Below, piece after piece: positions 51,883-59,753 of a stretch of DNA of 64,000 nucleotides. The position numbers and the translations under genes are program-made. The stretch's first letter is position 1; every line of letters begins with the position of its first letter. The notes below the pieces were generated by a model that was not told where the DNA came from, searched no databases, and worked only from the letters and a program-made list of their open reading frames with translations. The DNA is from Minicystis rosea (lineage in GTDB: Bacteria > Myxococcota_A > Polyangia > Polyangiales > Polyangiaceae), in assembly GCA_001931535.1 (NCBI GenBank), contig CP016211.1:11888377-11952376 (forward strand), written 5' to 3'.

Positions 51883-52848
51883 TCAGCGATGCGCGGAGCC
51901 GTCGTCTCGCGCCACGTTGCCCCGCCGTTTCGTGGGGGCGATGGCCGTACGCAGCCAGCGGTGCGGCGCGCTGTCGTGCGTGCGATCGTGCCAGAGAAAA
52001 CAGAATTCGAATCCGGAGAGCGAGACGGGCGGCGTGATCAGCTCGAGCGCGAGCTCTCCGGCGAGCAGACGCGCGGCCCGCTCGGGCAACGTGGCTACGA
52101 GATCCGTCTGCGAGACGACCAGCGGCGCCACGAGGAAATGAGAGACGGTGAGGGCGACGTGACGTGAGAGGCCTTGGGCCGCGAGCGCATTGTCCACCGC
52201 GCCGGGCCCCGTGCGCCTTGGCGCCACGAGCACGTGCGGGAGCGCGGCGTAGGTCGCGAGATCGAGGGACTTCTTCCGCTTGAGCGCGGGGTGGCCGCGG
52301 CGCAGCACGCACGTGAAGCGCTCGTGCCCGAGCGCCTTCTTGCGAAAGCCCGAGGGCAGATCGAAGAACACGCCGAGCGCTCCATCCATCTCGCCCGACG
52401 CGATCGCGGGGAGCGGCGAGCTCTCCCCGATGGGCCGCACGTCGAGCGACACGCGCGGCGCCTCCGCGCTCACGCGCGCCACGATCGCGGGCAGCAGCAC
52501 CATCTCGAAGTAGTCGGTCGCCGCCAGCGTGAAGCGATCGGTCGCCGATCTCGGCGCGAACGCGGCCGGGAGCGCGACGGCCCGCTCCACGGCCGCGAGC
52601 GCTTCGCGAAGGAGCGGGGCCATCTCGAGGGCGCGCGGCGTGGGCACCATGCGCGATCCATTGCGCACGAGGAGCGGATCGCCGAGCACCTCGCGGAGGC
52701 GCGCGAGCGCGTTGCTCACCGCCGGCTGGCTGAGGCCGAGGCGCTGCCCCGCGCGGGTCACGCTGCGCTCTTCGAGCAGCGCCGCGAGCGTGACGAGGAG
52801 GTTCAAGTCGAGCTGCGCGAGATTCACGGTGGTGATGGAGGCTATCAT
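51883..52848 (-). CDS. LysR-family transcriptional regulator
   Basis: This is 321 residues from the ATG at 52848. The N-terminal winged helix is typical: LDLNLLVTLAALLEERSVTRA, AGQRLGLSQPAVSNALARLR, GDPLLVRNGSRMVPTPRA (given in parts). The C-terminal co-inducer domain has two Rossmann-like halves (FTLAATDYFEMVLLPAI, GALGVFFDLPSGF). It faces an epimerase/dehydrogenase gene across 46 bases, the classic LysR arrangement in which the regulator controls its divergent neighbour and itself. A dyad in the gap is a candidate binding site. The inducer is unknown. Confidence 0.9.
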   Translation of the reverse strand: MIASITTVNLAQLDLNLLVTLAALLEERSVTRAGQRLGLSQPAVSNALARLREVLGDPLLVRNGSRMVPTPRALEMAPLLREALAAVERAVALPAAFAPRSATDRFTLAATDYFEMVLLPAIVARVSAEAPRVSLDVRPIGESSPLPAIASGEMDGALGVFFDLPSGFRKKALGHERFTCVLRRGHPALKRKKSLDLATYAALPHVLVAPRRTGPGAVDNALAAQGLSRHVALTVSHFLVAPLVVSQTDLVATLPERAARLLAGELALELITPPVSLSGFEFCFLWHDRTHDSAPHRWLRTAIAPTKRRGNVARDDGSAHR

Positions 52849-52855
52849 GGCAATC

Positions 52856-52868
52856 CATTCGCGGAATG
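52856..52868. promoter_or_regulatory. Candidate LysR operator
   Basis: cattcgcggaatg is a perfect 5-3-5 inverted repeat centred in the 46-base gap between the LysR gene and the divergent epimerase gene, the expected location for a LysR-type binding site. Confidence 0.4.
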
Positions 52869-52894
52869 AAGGCACGGCCCTTATCGTCGGCCTC

Positions 52895-53845
52895 ATGAGC
52901 ACCGCGAACGAGCTTCACGTCGTCTTCGGCGCAGGCGCGCTGGGCCGCGCCATCGCCCGCGAGCTGGTGAAGAAGGGCCGCCGCACGCGCATCGTGAGCC
53001 GCCGCGGCGAAGGCGCCCTGCCCGGCGTCGAGGCGTTCAAAGCCGACGCCGCCGATCCAGCGCAGACGCGCGCTGCGTGCGCAGGCGCGGCCGTCGTCTA
53101 TCACACGGCCACGCCCGACTACACCAAGTGGGCCGATCTCTATCCACCCATCCAGCGCGGCGTCATCGAGGGCGCGGCCTCCGCGTCGGCGAAGCTCGTG
53201 AGCGCCGAGAGCGTGTACATGTACGGGCCCGTCGACGGCCCGATGACCGAAGATCGGCCCCACGTCGCCGACACGCGCAAAGGGAAGATCCGCGCCGCGC
53301 TCGCGCGCATGGCGATGGAGGCGCACGAGAAGGGAAGGGTCCGTGTGGCCTTGGGCCGCGCGCCCGACTTCTATGGTCCGGAGGCGGCGCTCACGACGAT
53401 CTACGGAGATCGGGTGTTCTATCCAGCGCTCGCCGGCAAGAAGGTGAGCGTGATGGGCAAGCTCGATCATCCGCACACGTTCATCTGCGTGAAGGACTTC
53501 GCGCGCGGGCTCGTGACGTTGGGTGAGCGCGACGAGGCCATGGGGCAGGCGTGGCATCTGCCCTGCGCGCCGACGATCACGCAACGTGAGCTGTGCACGA
53601 TGATCTTCGAAGAGGCCGGGCAGAAGCCCAACGTGGGCGAGGCACCGAGCCTCGTGTTCTCGGCGCTCGGCCTCTTCGTGCCCATCATGCGCGAGCTCGC
53701 CGAGATGCTCTATCAGTGGGAGAGGCCGTATCTGTTCGACCACGGCAAGTTCGACAAAGCGTTCGGCGCCGGCCAGTTCACGCCGCACCGCGAGGCCGTG
53801 CGCGAGACGGTGCAGTGGTTCCGCGACAACCCGCCGAAGAAGTGA
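52895..53845 (+). CDS. NAD-dependent epimerase/dehydratase-like protein (extended SDR)
   Basis: This 316-residue protein has an N-terminal nucleotide-binding motif HVVFGAGALGRAIAREL, which departs from the usual GxxGxxG by one residue (GAGALG). VSRRGEGALPGVEAFKADAAD follows the NADP-binding strand pattern, and VSAESVYMYGPVDG and RAPDFYGPEAA are the substrate-side loops seen in NAD-dependent epimerases. The classic YxxxK is not clearly conserved, so it may be an atypical or non-epimerase reductase. It is likely regulated by the divergent LysR protein. The pathway is unknown. Confidence 0.8.
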   Translation: MSTANELHVVFGAGALGRAIARELVKKGRRTRIVSRRGEGALPGVEAFKADAADPAQTRAACAGAAVVYHTATPDYTKWADLYPPIQRGVIEGAASASAKLVSAESVYMYGPVDGPMTEDRPHVADTRKGKIRAALARMAMEAHEKGRVRVALGRAPDFYGPEAALTTIYGDRVFYPALAGKKVSVMGKLDHPHTFICVKDFARGLVTLGERDEAMGQAWHLPCAPTITQRELCTMIFEEAGQKPNVGEAPSLVFSALGLFVPIMRELAEMLYQWERPYLFDHGKFDKAFGAGQFTPHREAVRETVQWFRDNPPKK

Positions 53846-53904
53846 CGGCGATCGCATTGGTCGCGCGTTTGGCCCGCCTCGGAGGCCGCTGGTAGCTTGC
53901 GCGC

Positions 53905-54465
53905 GTGCGGCGTCCCCTCGTCCTCGCGCTCACCGTCTTCGCGACGGCGGCCCCTCTGCAAGCGGCCGCTGCGCCGCCGAGCGAGCCTGTGCTCGTCGCG
54001 GAGCCTCCCGTCGGCGTGGCCCTGGCGGCGGGCGCGGCCACCGCGCTGATCCCGCTCGGGCTCGGCGCGCTCCGCACCGCCGACGGCGCCACGCGGCCCG
54101 CGCGCAACGCCGGCTTCCTCGTGGCCGGCGCAGGGCTCGCGCTCTCTCCCATCATCAGTCACATCGTCGTCGGCGAGTATGCGCGCGCCGCGGTCTTCGG
54201 GGCCGCGCCGGTGGCCGCGGAGATCGCGATGATCGCGCTGACGTCGGTCAACCCCGACGCCGTCTTCGCCGGCACCACGGTCACGCGCACGACGTTCGGT
54301 GTTCTCTTCAGCGTCGGTGTCTTCGGCGCCGCGCTCGGCCTCGTCGACGTGGCGCTCGCGGGGGGACGCGCGCGCGAGCGCGCCGCGAAGCCTCGCACCG
54401 GGCTTCATGTCGCGCCGCTCTTCGGCGGCGGTGTGACGGGCCTCTCCGTCGGTGGAATCCTATGA
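53905..54465 (+). CDS. Exported/membrane hypothetical protein
   Basis: This 186-residue protein from a GTG start has a signal-like N-terminus (MRRPLVLALTVFATAAPLQAAA) then four to five hydrophobic segments (VALAAGAATALIPLGLGAL, AGFLVAGAGLALSPIISHIVV, GVLFSVGVFGAALGLVDVAL). It ends in a Gly-rich turn. No motif is recognisable. Its stop overlaps the start of the DUF4266 lipoprotein gene (ATGA), so it belongs to the DUF4266-DUF3570-thioredoxin cluster. Its role there is unknown. Confidence 0.7.
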   Translation: MRRPLVLALTVFATAAPLQAAAAPPSEPVLVAEPPVGVALAAGAATALIPLGLGALRTADGATRPARNAGFLVAGAGLALSPIISHIVVGEYARAAVFGAAPVAAEIAMIALTSVNPDAVFAGTTVTRTTFGVLFSVGVFGAALGLVDVALAGGRARERAAKPRTGLHVAPLFGGGVTGLSVGGIL

Positions 54466-54671
54466 AGCACGTTCTCTTCGTCTTGCTCGCCGTGAGCGTG
54501 ACCGGCTGTGTCGTGGTGCCGCAGAACCGGCGCGCGAAGCTCGCCGATCCGATGATGGCGTTCTCCCAGGACTCGCTGGAGACGCACCGCAAACAGAAGC
54601 TCTACAGCACGCGGGAGGGGGCGGCCGGCGGAGATGGGCTCACCGCAGGCGGCGGATGCGCCTGTCAGTGA
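54462..54671 (+). CDS. DUF4266 lipoprotein
   Basis: This 69-residue protein has a lipoprotein signal (VLLAVSVTGC), the DUF4266 core QNRRAKLADPMMAF, then YSTREGAAGG and the Cys-containing tail GGGCACQ. DUF4266 proteins are known to be encoded beside DUF3570 outer-membrane-type proteins and thioredoxin-like proteins; that is exactly the layout here. The C-terminal CxC may bind metal or take part in thiol exchange with the downstream thioredoxin. It overlaps the genes on both sides, so translation is coupled through the cluster. Confidence 0.85.
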   Translation: MKHVLFVLLAVSVTGCVVVPQNRRAKLADPMMAFSQDSLETHRKQKLYSTREGAAGGDGLTAGGGCACQ

Positions 54672-55834
54672 GGTTTGCGGGACCGCTCGCGGCGCTCGCG
54701 GTGAGCGCGATGGCGGCCCTCGCCGGCGCGGACGAGGCCAAGCCCTCGTTCTCCGACGCCGACATCCTGGGCAAGCCGCCGCCGTACATTCGCCTCGAGT
54801 CGCTCAGCCTGCGCTACACGCATTTCGAGCAGAGCGGCACCGGCTACCAAGCGCGCGGCGGGCCGCCGGGCGGGCCCGGTGATCAAGCGCTGCGCGTAGA
54901 GCAGCCGCAGCTCGAGGCGGTCATCAAGCAGGGTGACAAGCTCACGCATCGGGTCTGGATCCCGATCGACATCGTCACCGCCGCGTCCCCCGACGCCATC
55001 GACGTGGTGAGCACCGCGTCGCGCACCAACGAGGCTGGATCCTTCGATTGGACCACCACCTACAAGTGGAGCCCGGAGGTGAACCTCATCGCGCGCAGCG
55101 GCATGCACAACGAGGAGAACTGGCGCTCCTGGAACTTGGGCTTCGGCTTCACCCGATCGTTCGCGGAGGACAACACCGTCCTCGAAGCGAGCGTGAACCA
55201 GATCGCCGATTGGTTCGACAAATACACGCTCGCCGGCAAGCACGACGGTCACACCGCGCGCAGCTCGCTGAGCGGCAGCGTGGGCCTCACCCAAGTCCTC
55301 TCGCCGACCACCATCGGTCACATCGATTACGGCATCACCCTCCAGCGCGGCCAGCTCTCCAATGGATGGAACACGGTGCCGCTCACGACGGGTGACGTGG
55401 CCCTCGAGATCTTGCCCAAAGGCCGCGTTCGCCACGCCCTCGTGGGCCGCATCGCCCAATGGCTCCCGTGGAACGGATCCGCGCACGGCTTCTATCGCTT
55501 CTACGTCGACGACTGGGGTATCCGCGCCCACACCATGGAGCTCGAGCTCTATCAGCGCATCGCTTCATGGGTGTACGCGCGCGCCAATTATCGCTTTCAC
55601 AAGCAGACGGCGCCGACGTTCTTCACCACGCGCGCGACCCCGAATTTCACGCTCGCCACGGCCGACAGCGATCTCGCCGATCTCGACGCGCACACCGCCG
55701 GCTTCAAGATCGTAGCCGAGATGCCGGTCCGTTTCGCGAAGACCTTGCGCGTCGATGTCGCGGCGGAGCGCTACTTTCGATCGAACGATCTGCGTGCTAG
55801 CGTCCTCTCGTGCGGACTTGGATTGCTTTTCTGA
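54656..55834 (+). CDS. DUF3570 beta-barrel protein
   Basis: This 392-residue protein has a signal peptide (VRFAGPLAALAVSAMAALAGA) and a series of amphipathic beta strands with alternating aromatic and polar residues (LESLSLRYTHFEQSG, DWTTTYKWSPEVNLIARSG, SWNLGFGFTRSF, YRFYVDDWGIRAHTMELELY) ending VLSCGLGLLF, the terminal-aromatic signal for outer-membrane insertion. This matches DUF3570, a predicted outer-membrane barrel. It overlaps DUF4266 by 16 bases and the thioredoxin-like gene by 25 bases, so the set is one transcription unit. The transported substrate is unknown. Confidence 0.82.
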   Translation: MRLSVRFAGPLAALAVSAMAALAGADEAKPSFSDADILGKPPPYIRLESLSLRYTHFEQSGTGYQARGGPPGGPGDQALRVEQPQLEAVIKQGDKLTHRVWIPIDIVTAASPDAIDVVSTASRTNEAGSFDWTTTYKWSPEVNLIARSGMHNEENWRSWNLGFGFTRSFAEDNTVLEASVNQIADWFDKYTLAGKHDGHTARSSLSGSVGLTQVLSPTTIGHIDYGITLQRGQLSNGWNTVPLTTGDVALEILPKGRVRHALVGRIAQWLPWNGSAHGFYRFYVDDWGIRAHTMELELYQRIASWVYARANYRFHKQTAPTFFTTRATPNFTLATADSDLADLDAHTAGFKIVAEMPVRFAKTLRVDVAAERYFRSNDLRASVLSCGLGLLF

Positions 55835-56337
55835 CGTTCGTCATCGGTTGTTCGGCGGTCGAGGGAGCGGGAGATCACGCGGCGGGCACCGTCGCTCAGG
55901 CATCGTCGAAGGCGCCTCCGGGCGAGGCGCACGCGCTGCCGCAGGTGTCGCTCGTGGGCTTCGACAACAGCGCCGTTCGGTTGGAGCAGGCCGCCGCCGG
56001 CAAGCCTGCGCTCGTGAGCTTCTGGGCCACGTGGTGTGAAGCGTGTGCCACCGAGTTCGGCGCGTTGAACCGCCTGGAGGAGCGCGCGCACGCGACCGGC
56101 GGCGTGGTCATCGGCGTCGACGTCGGCGAGCCGCGCGAGAAGGCAGCGGCCTTTGCGCGGGCCCACGGCCTCAAATACATGCAGCTCGTGGACGAGAAGC
56201 TCGAGCTCGCCGACGCGCTCGGGCAAAAGCGGTTGCCCGCGACCCTCGTGCTCGATCGGCACGGACAGGTGGTGTTCGTGGGCGGCGCGCTGGACGAGAA
56301 GGCGCTGGCCGCATTTCGCGGCGCCATCGAGCGATGA
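55810..56337 (+). CDS. TlpA-like thioredoxin-fold lipoprotein
   Basis: This 175-residue protein, from a GTG start, has a lipobox (FLTFVIGC) and a thioredoxin domain of the TlpA/ResA group: SFWATWCEACATEF with a CxxC active site (WCEAC), a GVVIGVDVGEPREKAAAFA insertion, and LPATLVLDRHGQVVFVGG with the cis-Pro. It is a periplasmic membrane-tethered thiol reductant or oxidant. It is probably needed for maturation of the co-encoded DUF4266/DUF3570 proteins or of a cytochrome. No ApbE-type flavin transferase, often found in similar clusters, is present. Confidence 0.87.
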   Translation: MRTWIAFLTFVIGCSAVEGAGDHAAGTVAQASSKAPPGEAHALPQVSLVGFDNSAVRLEQAAAGKPALVSFWATWCEACATEFGALNRLEERAHATGGVVIGVDVGEPREKAAAFARAHGLKYMQLVDEKLELADALGQKRLPATLVLDRHGQVVFVGGALDEKALAAFRGAIER

Positions 56338-56456
56338 GCGATAGCGAGCGCTCGCTCGCCGGCGCGGCGGCCTCTCGATTGCACGCCTCGCTTTCGGCCA
56401 TCGGAGCACCGTAGCTTTCCGGTCCGGCTCCCTCGATGGTCGAAAAGGGGATTGTC

Positions 56457-57140
56457 ATGAGACACGTTCGTCCGACCCCGCTCGGCGCGGTCGTCCGCGG
56501 CCTCGCCGCCGGGGCCGTCGGCAGCGCCGCGCAAGATCTGTTTTTCCGGGCGACCGCCGCGATCACGCCGGAGACGCCCCAAAGCGCCTTCTCGCCGCCG
56601 GAGGCCGAGCAGCGTGAAGAGACCGCGACACAGACGGTCGCGCGCCGCACCGTGGAGTGCATGATGCAAAGGCACCTCGCGCCCGAGTCCCGGGAGGCGA
56701 GCGGCGTCGTCGTTCATTACGCCTTCGGTGCCGCGCTCGGCGCAGCGTACGGGCTCCTCCGCGAGAGCGCGCCGGTCCTGCGCGGCCCCCTCGGCGCCGC
56801 GGCGTATGGGCTCGGCGCATGGGTGGTTGGAGACGACATCGTGCTGCCCGCGTTTCGACTGAGCGCCGGGCCGACGGCCTATCCATTGAAGACGCACGCC
56901 TACGCGATCGCGGCGCACCTCGTGTTCGGTGCCGCAGTGGCCGCTGCGTACGAAGCGATGAGGCCGCGTTCGCTCGCCACGGCCGCGGCGATGCTGTGGG
57001 CGGTGCGTGCCAAGGTCGCCCTCGAGCCGAAGCTGCCGGCGAAGGCGCGGCCGTTCGCGGGCGCGCTCGTCGAGTCGTTGGCCAAGATGCGTGCAGCCCG
57101 GCCGCTCGCGACGATCGCCGACGCTGCCCGGGCGGCGTGA
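56457..57140 (+). CDS. DUF1440-like membrane protein
   Basis: This 227-residue protein begins MRHVRPTPLGAVVRGLAAG, with TVARRTVECMMQRHL, then hydrophobic segments that run VVHYAFGAALGAAYGLL, LGAAAYGLGAWVVGDDIVLP, HAYAIAAHLVFGAAVAAAYEA. The VHYAFG...YGLL...GDDIVLP..R pattern is that of DUF1440 (YagU-like) inner-membrane proteins, linked in E. coli to acid resistance. An in-frame ATG at 56436 adds seven residues; 56457 is preferred for a purine-rich aagggga just upstream. It is 119 bases past the TlpA-like gene and may be independent. Confidence 0.72.
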   Translation: MRHVRPTPLGAVVRGLAAGAVGSAAQDLFFRATAAITPETPQSAFSPPEAEQREETATQTVARRTVECMMQRHLAPESREASGVVVHYAFGAALGAAYGLLRESAPVLRGPLGAAAYGLGAWVVGDDIVLPAFRLSAGPTAYPLKTHAYAIAAHLVFGAAVAAAYEAMRPRSLATAAAMLWAVRAKVALEPKLPAKARPFAGALVESLAKMRAARPLATIADAARAA

Positions 57141-57302
57141 CGCTCGGGCACACGAGCAGACGCGCTCTCGGGCTATCGCTTCATGCGGATGTGGCGCCAG
57201 GGAGACATGGAATCAAATCCATCGTTGGGCTCGGGCGGTGGACATCCATGCTCCCGGAGAAGCCATGATGGGGGCAGGAGAGTCGATGAGCCGCTCTTGC
57301 GC

Positions 57303-58103
57303 TCACGGGTGATCGCAGGCGTCGACCGCGAATTGGCCGGGGAGGCGCTGGCCCGACCAGTTGAAGAAGTCCGCGCCTCCGACGTTGGCGGAGAAGTTGT
57401 CGGTGAAGCACGTGTTGTTGGAGGCTTGGAACCACATGCTCTGGGCGCAGCACCCCGTGTCGCCGGCATCGACACAGCCGAGCTTGGCGCTCACGTCGGC
57501 GAGGATCGCCGGCGTCCACGTGAGCCCCGTAACGAAGCCGTTGCTGCCGGTCAGCCCCACGCGCGCACACGTCGCGGTCGCGCTGGACTCACCCATGTTG
57601 ACGACCCAACAGAAGCCGCTCGAATCGACGCTGCCCGCCGGACAGGTGCAGGGCGCGCAGGGGCCGCCGCAATCGATGCCCGTCTCGCCTTGGTTCTTGA
57701 TCCCGTCCGAGCACGTCGCCTCGCAACACCCGTAGTAGCTCGTCCAGACGTGGTTGCCGTCGGGCAAATCGGAGCAATCGTAACCGAAGTATTTCACGTC
57801 GGCCACGCAAGCGCTGACCGCGTCGGTGAAGGTGAACGCATCGGGCACTGGGCAAGCCCCGGCCTCGTGCAACGGCGCGCCCGGATTGCGAGACGTGTGA
57901 TCGCCCGTGTTGGTGCACGTGGGCCGGTAGTGCGGAGTCCCCGGCGGAGGTGTGGTGAGCGCCTGCGCGGTGCTCTCCACGTCCTCGCCGTCGGCGCTCT
58001 CCGAGCCGACCTGCGCACTGCAGCCTCCCATCCCGGAGGCGACGAGCGTCACGACGGCGAAGCAAGCAAAGATGGGTCTGACGAGCATACCGCGAACGAT
58101 CAT
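57303..58103 (-). CDS. Cys-rich myxobacterial lipoprotein
   Basis: This 266-residue protein has a ribosome site aggaga just upstream, a lipoprotein signal ending MGGC, then an acidic linker and a Cys-rich domain with CSDGIKNQGETGIDCGGPCAPC, a motif recurrent in myxobacterial surface proteins. Other Cys pairs (YDCSDLPDG, YYGCCEATC, GCCAQSMW) suggest an extensively disulfide-bonded extracellular domain, and VWTSYYGC and FFNWSGQRLPGQF add aromatic loops. Likely an outer-membrane lipoprotein of unknown function. It is convergent with DUF1440 and followed by nothing identifiable in the 160-base gap. Confidence 0.78.
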   Translation of the reverse strand: MIVRGMLVRPIFACFAVVTLVASGMGGCSAQVGSESADGEDVESTAQALTTPPPGTPHYRPTCTNTGDHTSRNPGAPLHEAGACPVPDAFTFTDAVSACVADVKYFGYDCSDLPDGNHVWTSYYGCCEATCSDGIKNQGETGIDCGGPCAPCTCPAGSVDSSGFCWVVNMGESSATATCARVGLTGSNGFVTGLTWTPAILADVSAKLGCVDAGDTGCCAQSMWFQASNNTCFTDNFSANVGGADFFNWSGQRLPGQFAVDACDHP

Positions 58104-58547
58104 GTGAGATCTCTCCTGTTGGCTGTGGTTCCGGAGACAAATGGCTTGGAGACGGAAGAGCGGCGCTCTCCCATCCGGCGAGCACGCGGATCACCGCCGG
58201 TGAGCCGTCGCGCGGCTCGGCAGCGAGGCCCGTCTCGCTATCTGTCTCTTTCCGGATTTCCGGTTCGCCCCGGCGCGCATACGTACCCGGCCCCTCGGGG
58301 ATGGACCAGTCGATTGGCGCCGGATTCGGCCATCAGGACAGAGGCCGGAATGTTGCGAACGCCGGTGAGCCGCTCTTCCGGCCATTGCGAATCGCCGGCA
58401 CCCGCGTCGATTGGATCGAGAGACCTTGGGGCAATGGTGTGAAATGGCGCTGCGCGCGACGTCGCCAGACGAAACGTCGGGGCGCACCTGCTCGTCGATT
58501 TCGACAGGAGGTGTCGGAAATCGACGAGCCCCGGCGGGCCGTCCCCG
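58104..58547. other. Intergenic, no gene supported
   Basis: About 440 bases between the Cys-rich lipoprotein gene start and the vWA gene stop. Open frames here are Arg-rich and lack a ribosome site. It should contain the promoter of the lipoprotein gene; I see no strong box, and no terminator for the vWA operon. Confidence 0.5.
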
Positions 58548-59753
58548 TCAACGCTTCTCGTTCTCGGCCTCGGCCAAGAGCGGCGCGAGATCCTGCCCTT
58601 TCATCACCCGCTCGATGACGCCGGGGAGGAGCTTCGGTGTGCACCCGAAGCAGGGGATTCCCATTTTGCCGAGGCGGGCGGCGATCTGGTGGTCGTAAGA
58701 CGGTTTGCCAGCATCGGTGAGCGCCAGCAGACAAACCACCTTCACCCGGCTGTCCACGAGCTGCTGCATGCGCGCCACGAGCGCGGCGCGGTCGCCGCCT
58801 TCTTCCAAATCGCTGATGAGCAGCATCAAGGTCTTCTCGGGCTGCTCGATGAATCGCTCCTGCGCATAGGCCACCGCGCGGTTGATGTCCGTGCCGCCGC
58901 CGAGCTGCGCGGCGAAGAGCACGTCGACCGGATCGGTGAGCATCGGCGTGACGTCGACCACCTCGGTGTCGAAGAACAGAAGGCGCGTCCGCAGGACGTC
59001 GATGGAGGCGAAGATGGCCGCCATGATGGAGCTGTAAACCACGCTCTCGCCCATCGAGCCCGACTGATCGACGAGGATGGCGACGTCCCACTCGTGGCGC
59101 CGCCTTTGGTTGGCCCAGAAGTAGAATCGCTCCGGCAGGAGGCGGCGGCGCGCCGCGTCCCAGCCGCGGAGGTTCTTTTGAATGGTGCGCTTCCAATCGA
59201 TGTTGCGCGCCACCTTGAGCGGGCTCGTGCGGTCGCGGCGAATGGCGCCGATGACCGCGGTGCGCATCTCGGTCTCGAGCTTCTTGCGCACCTCCTCGAC
59301 CACCTCGCGCACGATCTGTCGGGCCGCCTCGCGCGCCGTGTCGGGCACGAGGCCCTTGGCCGCGATCAACGTGGCCACGAGCTCCACGTTCTTCTCCAGG
59401 AGCGGCAGCGTCTCCGGCTCGAAGAGCAGCTCCGTCAGGCCTTTCTTCTCGATCGCATCCTGCTGCACCAGCGCCACCACGTCGTTGCGGAAGAACTCGC
59501 GCAACGCCGTGAGCCACTTGGGGATGTAGGGACGCGAAGGCCCTTGGCCGGCCTTCTCCTCGTCGTAAACGAAGGAGAGCGCCCGATCGAGATCGCCGAC
59601 GCGCGAAGGGTCGATGTCGTAGCTCGCGGCCAGCGACTGCAAGGCGTCGAGCGAGAACTGCGGAGAGACCCGCTCCGCGCCCGGCCCGAGCGCGAGCCGC
59701 CAGCGGAGGAGCGCGTCGCGATCGGCTTGGTCGAGCTCGTTGGGATCGCTCAT
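58548..59753 (-). CDS. von Willebrand factor A-domain protein of the MoxR-DUF5682 operon
   Basis: This 401-residue cytoplasmic protein has helical N-terminal 200 residues, then a vWA domain with the complete MIDAS motif DQSGSMGES (229-237), a conserved GGGTDINRAVAYA loop and LISDLEEGGD, the third metal-ligand region. Such proteins are usual partners of MoxR AAA+ ATPases, which use them as substrate-binding or chelatase-like adaptors. The ATG overlaps the DUF5682 stop (ATGA), so the two are coupled. Older automatic names such as 'cobalt chelatase ChlD' are misleading; there is no chelatase context. Confidence 0.88.
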   Translation of the reverse strand: MSDPNELDQADRDALLRWRLALGPGAERVSPQFSLDALQSLAASYDIDPSRVGDLDRALSFVYDEEKAGQGPSRPYIPKWLTALREFFRNDVVALVQQDAIEKKGLTELLFEPETLPLLEKNVELVATLIAAKGLVPDTAREAARQIVREVVEEVRKKLETEMRTAVIGAIRRDRTSPLKVARNIDWKRTIQKNLRGWDAARRRLLPERFYFWANQRRRHEWDVAILVDQSGSMGESVVYSSIMAAIFASIDVLRTRLLFFDTEVVDVTPMLTDPVDVLFAAQLGGGTDINRAVAYAQERFIEQPEKTLMLLISDLEEGGDRAALVARMQQLVDSRVKVVCLLALTDAGKPSYDHQIAARLGKMGIPCFGCTPKLLPGVIERVMKGQDLAPLLAEAENEKR

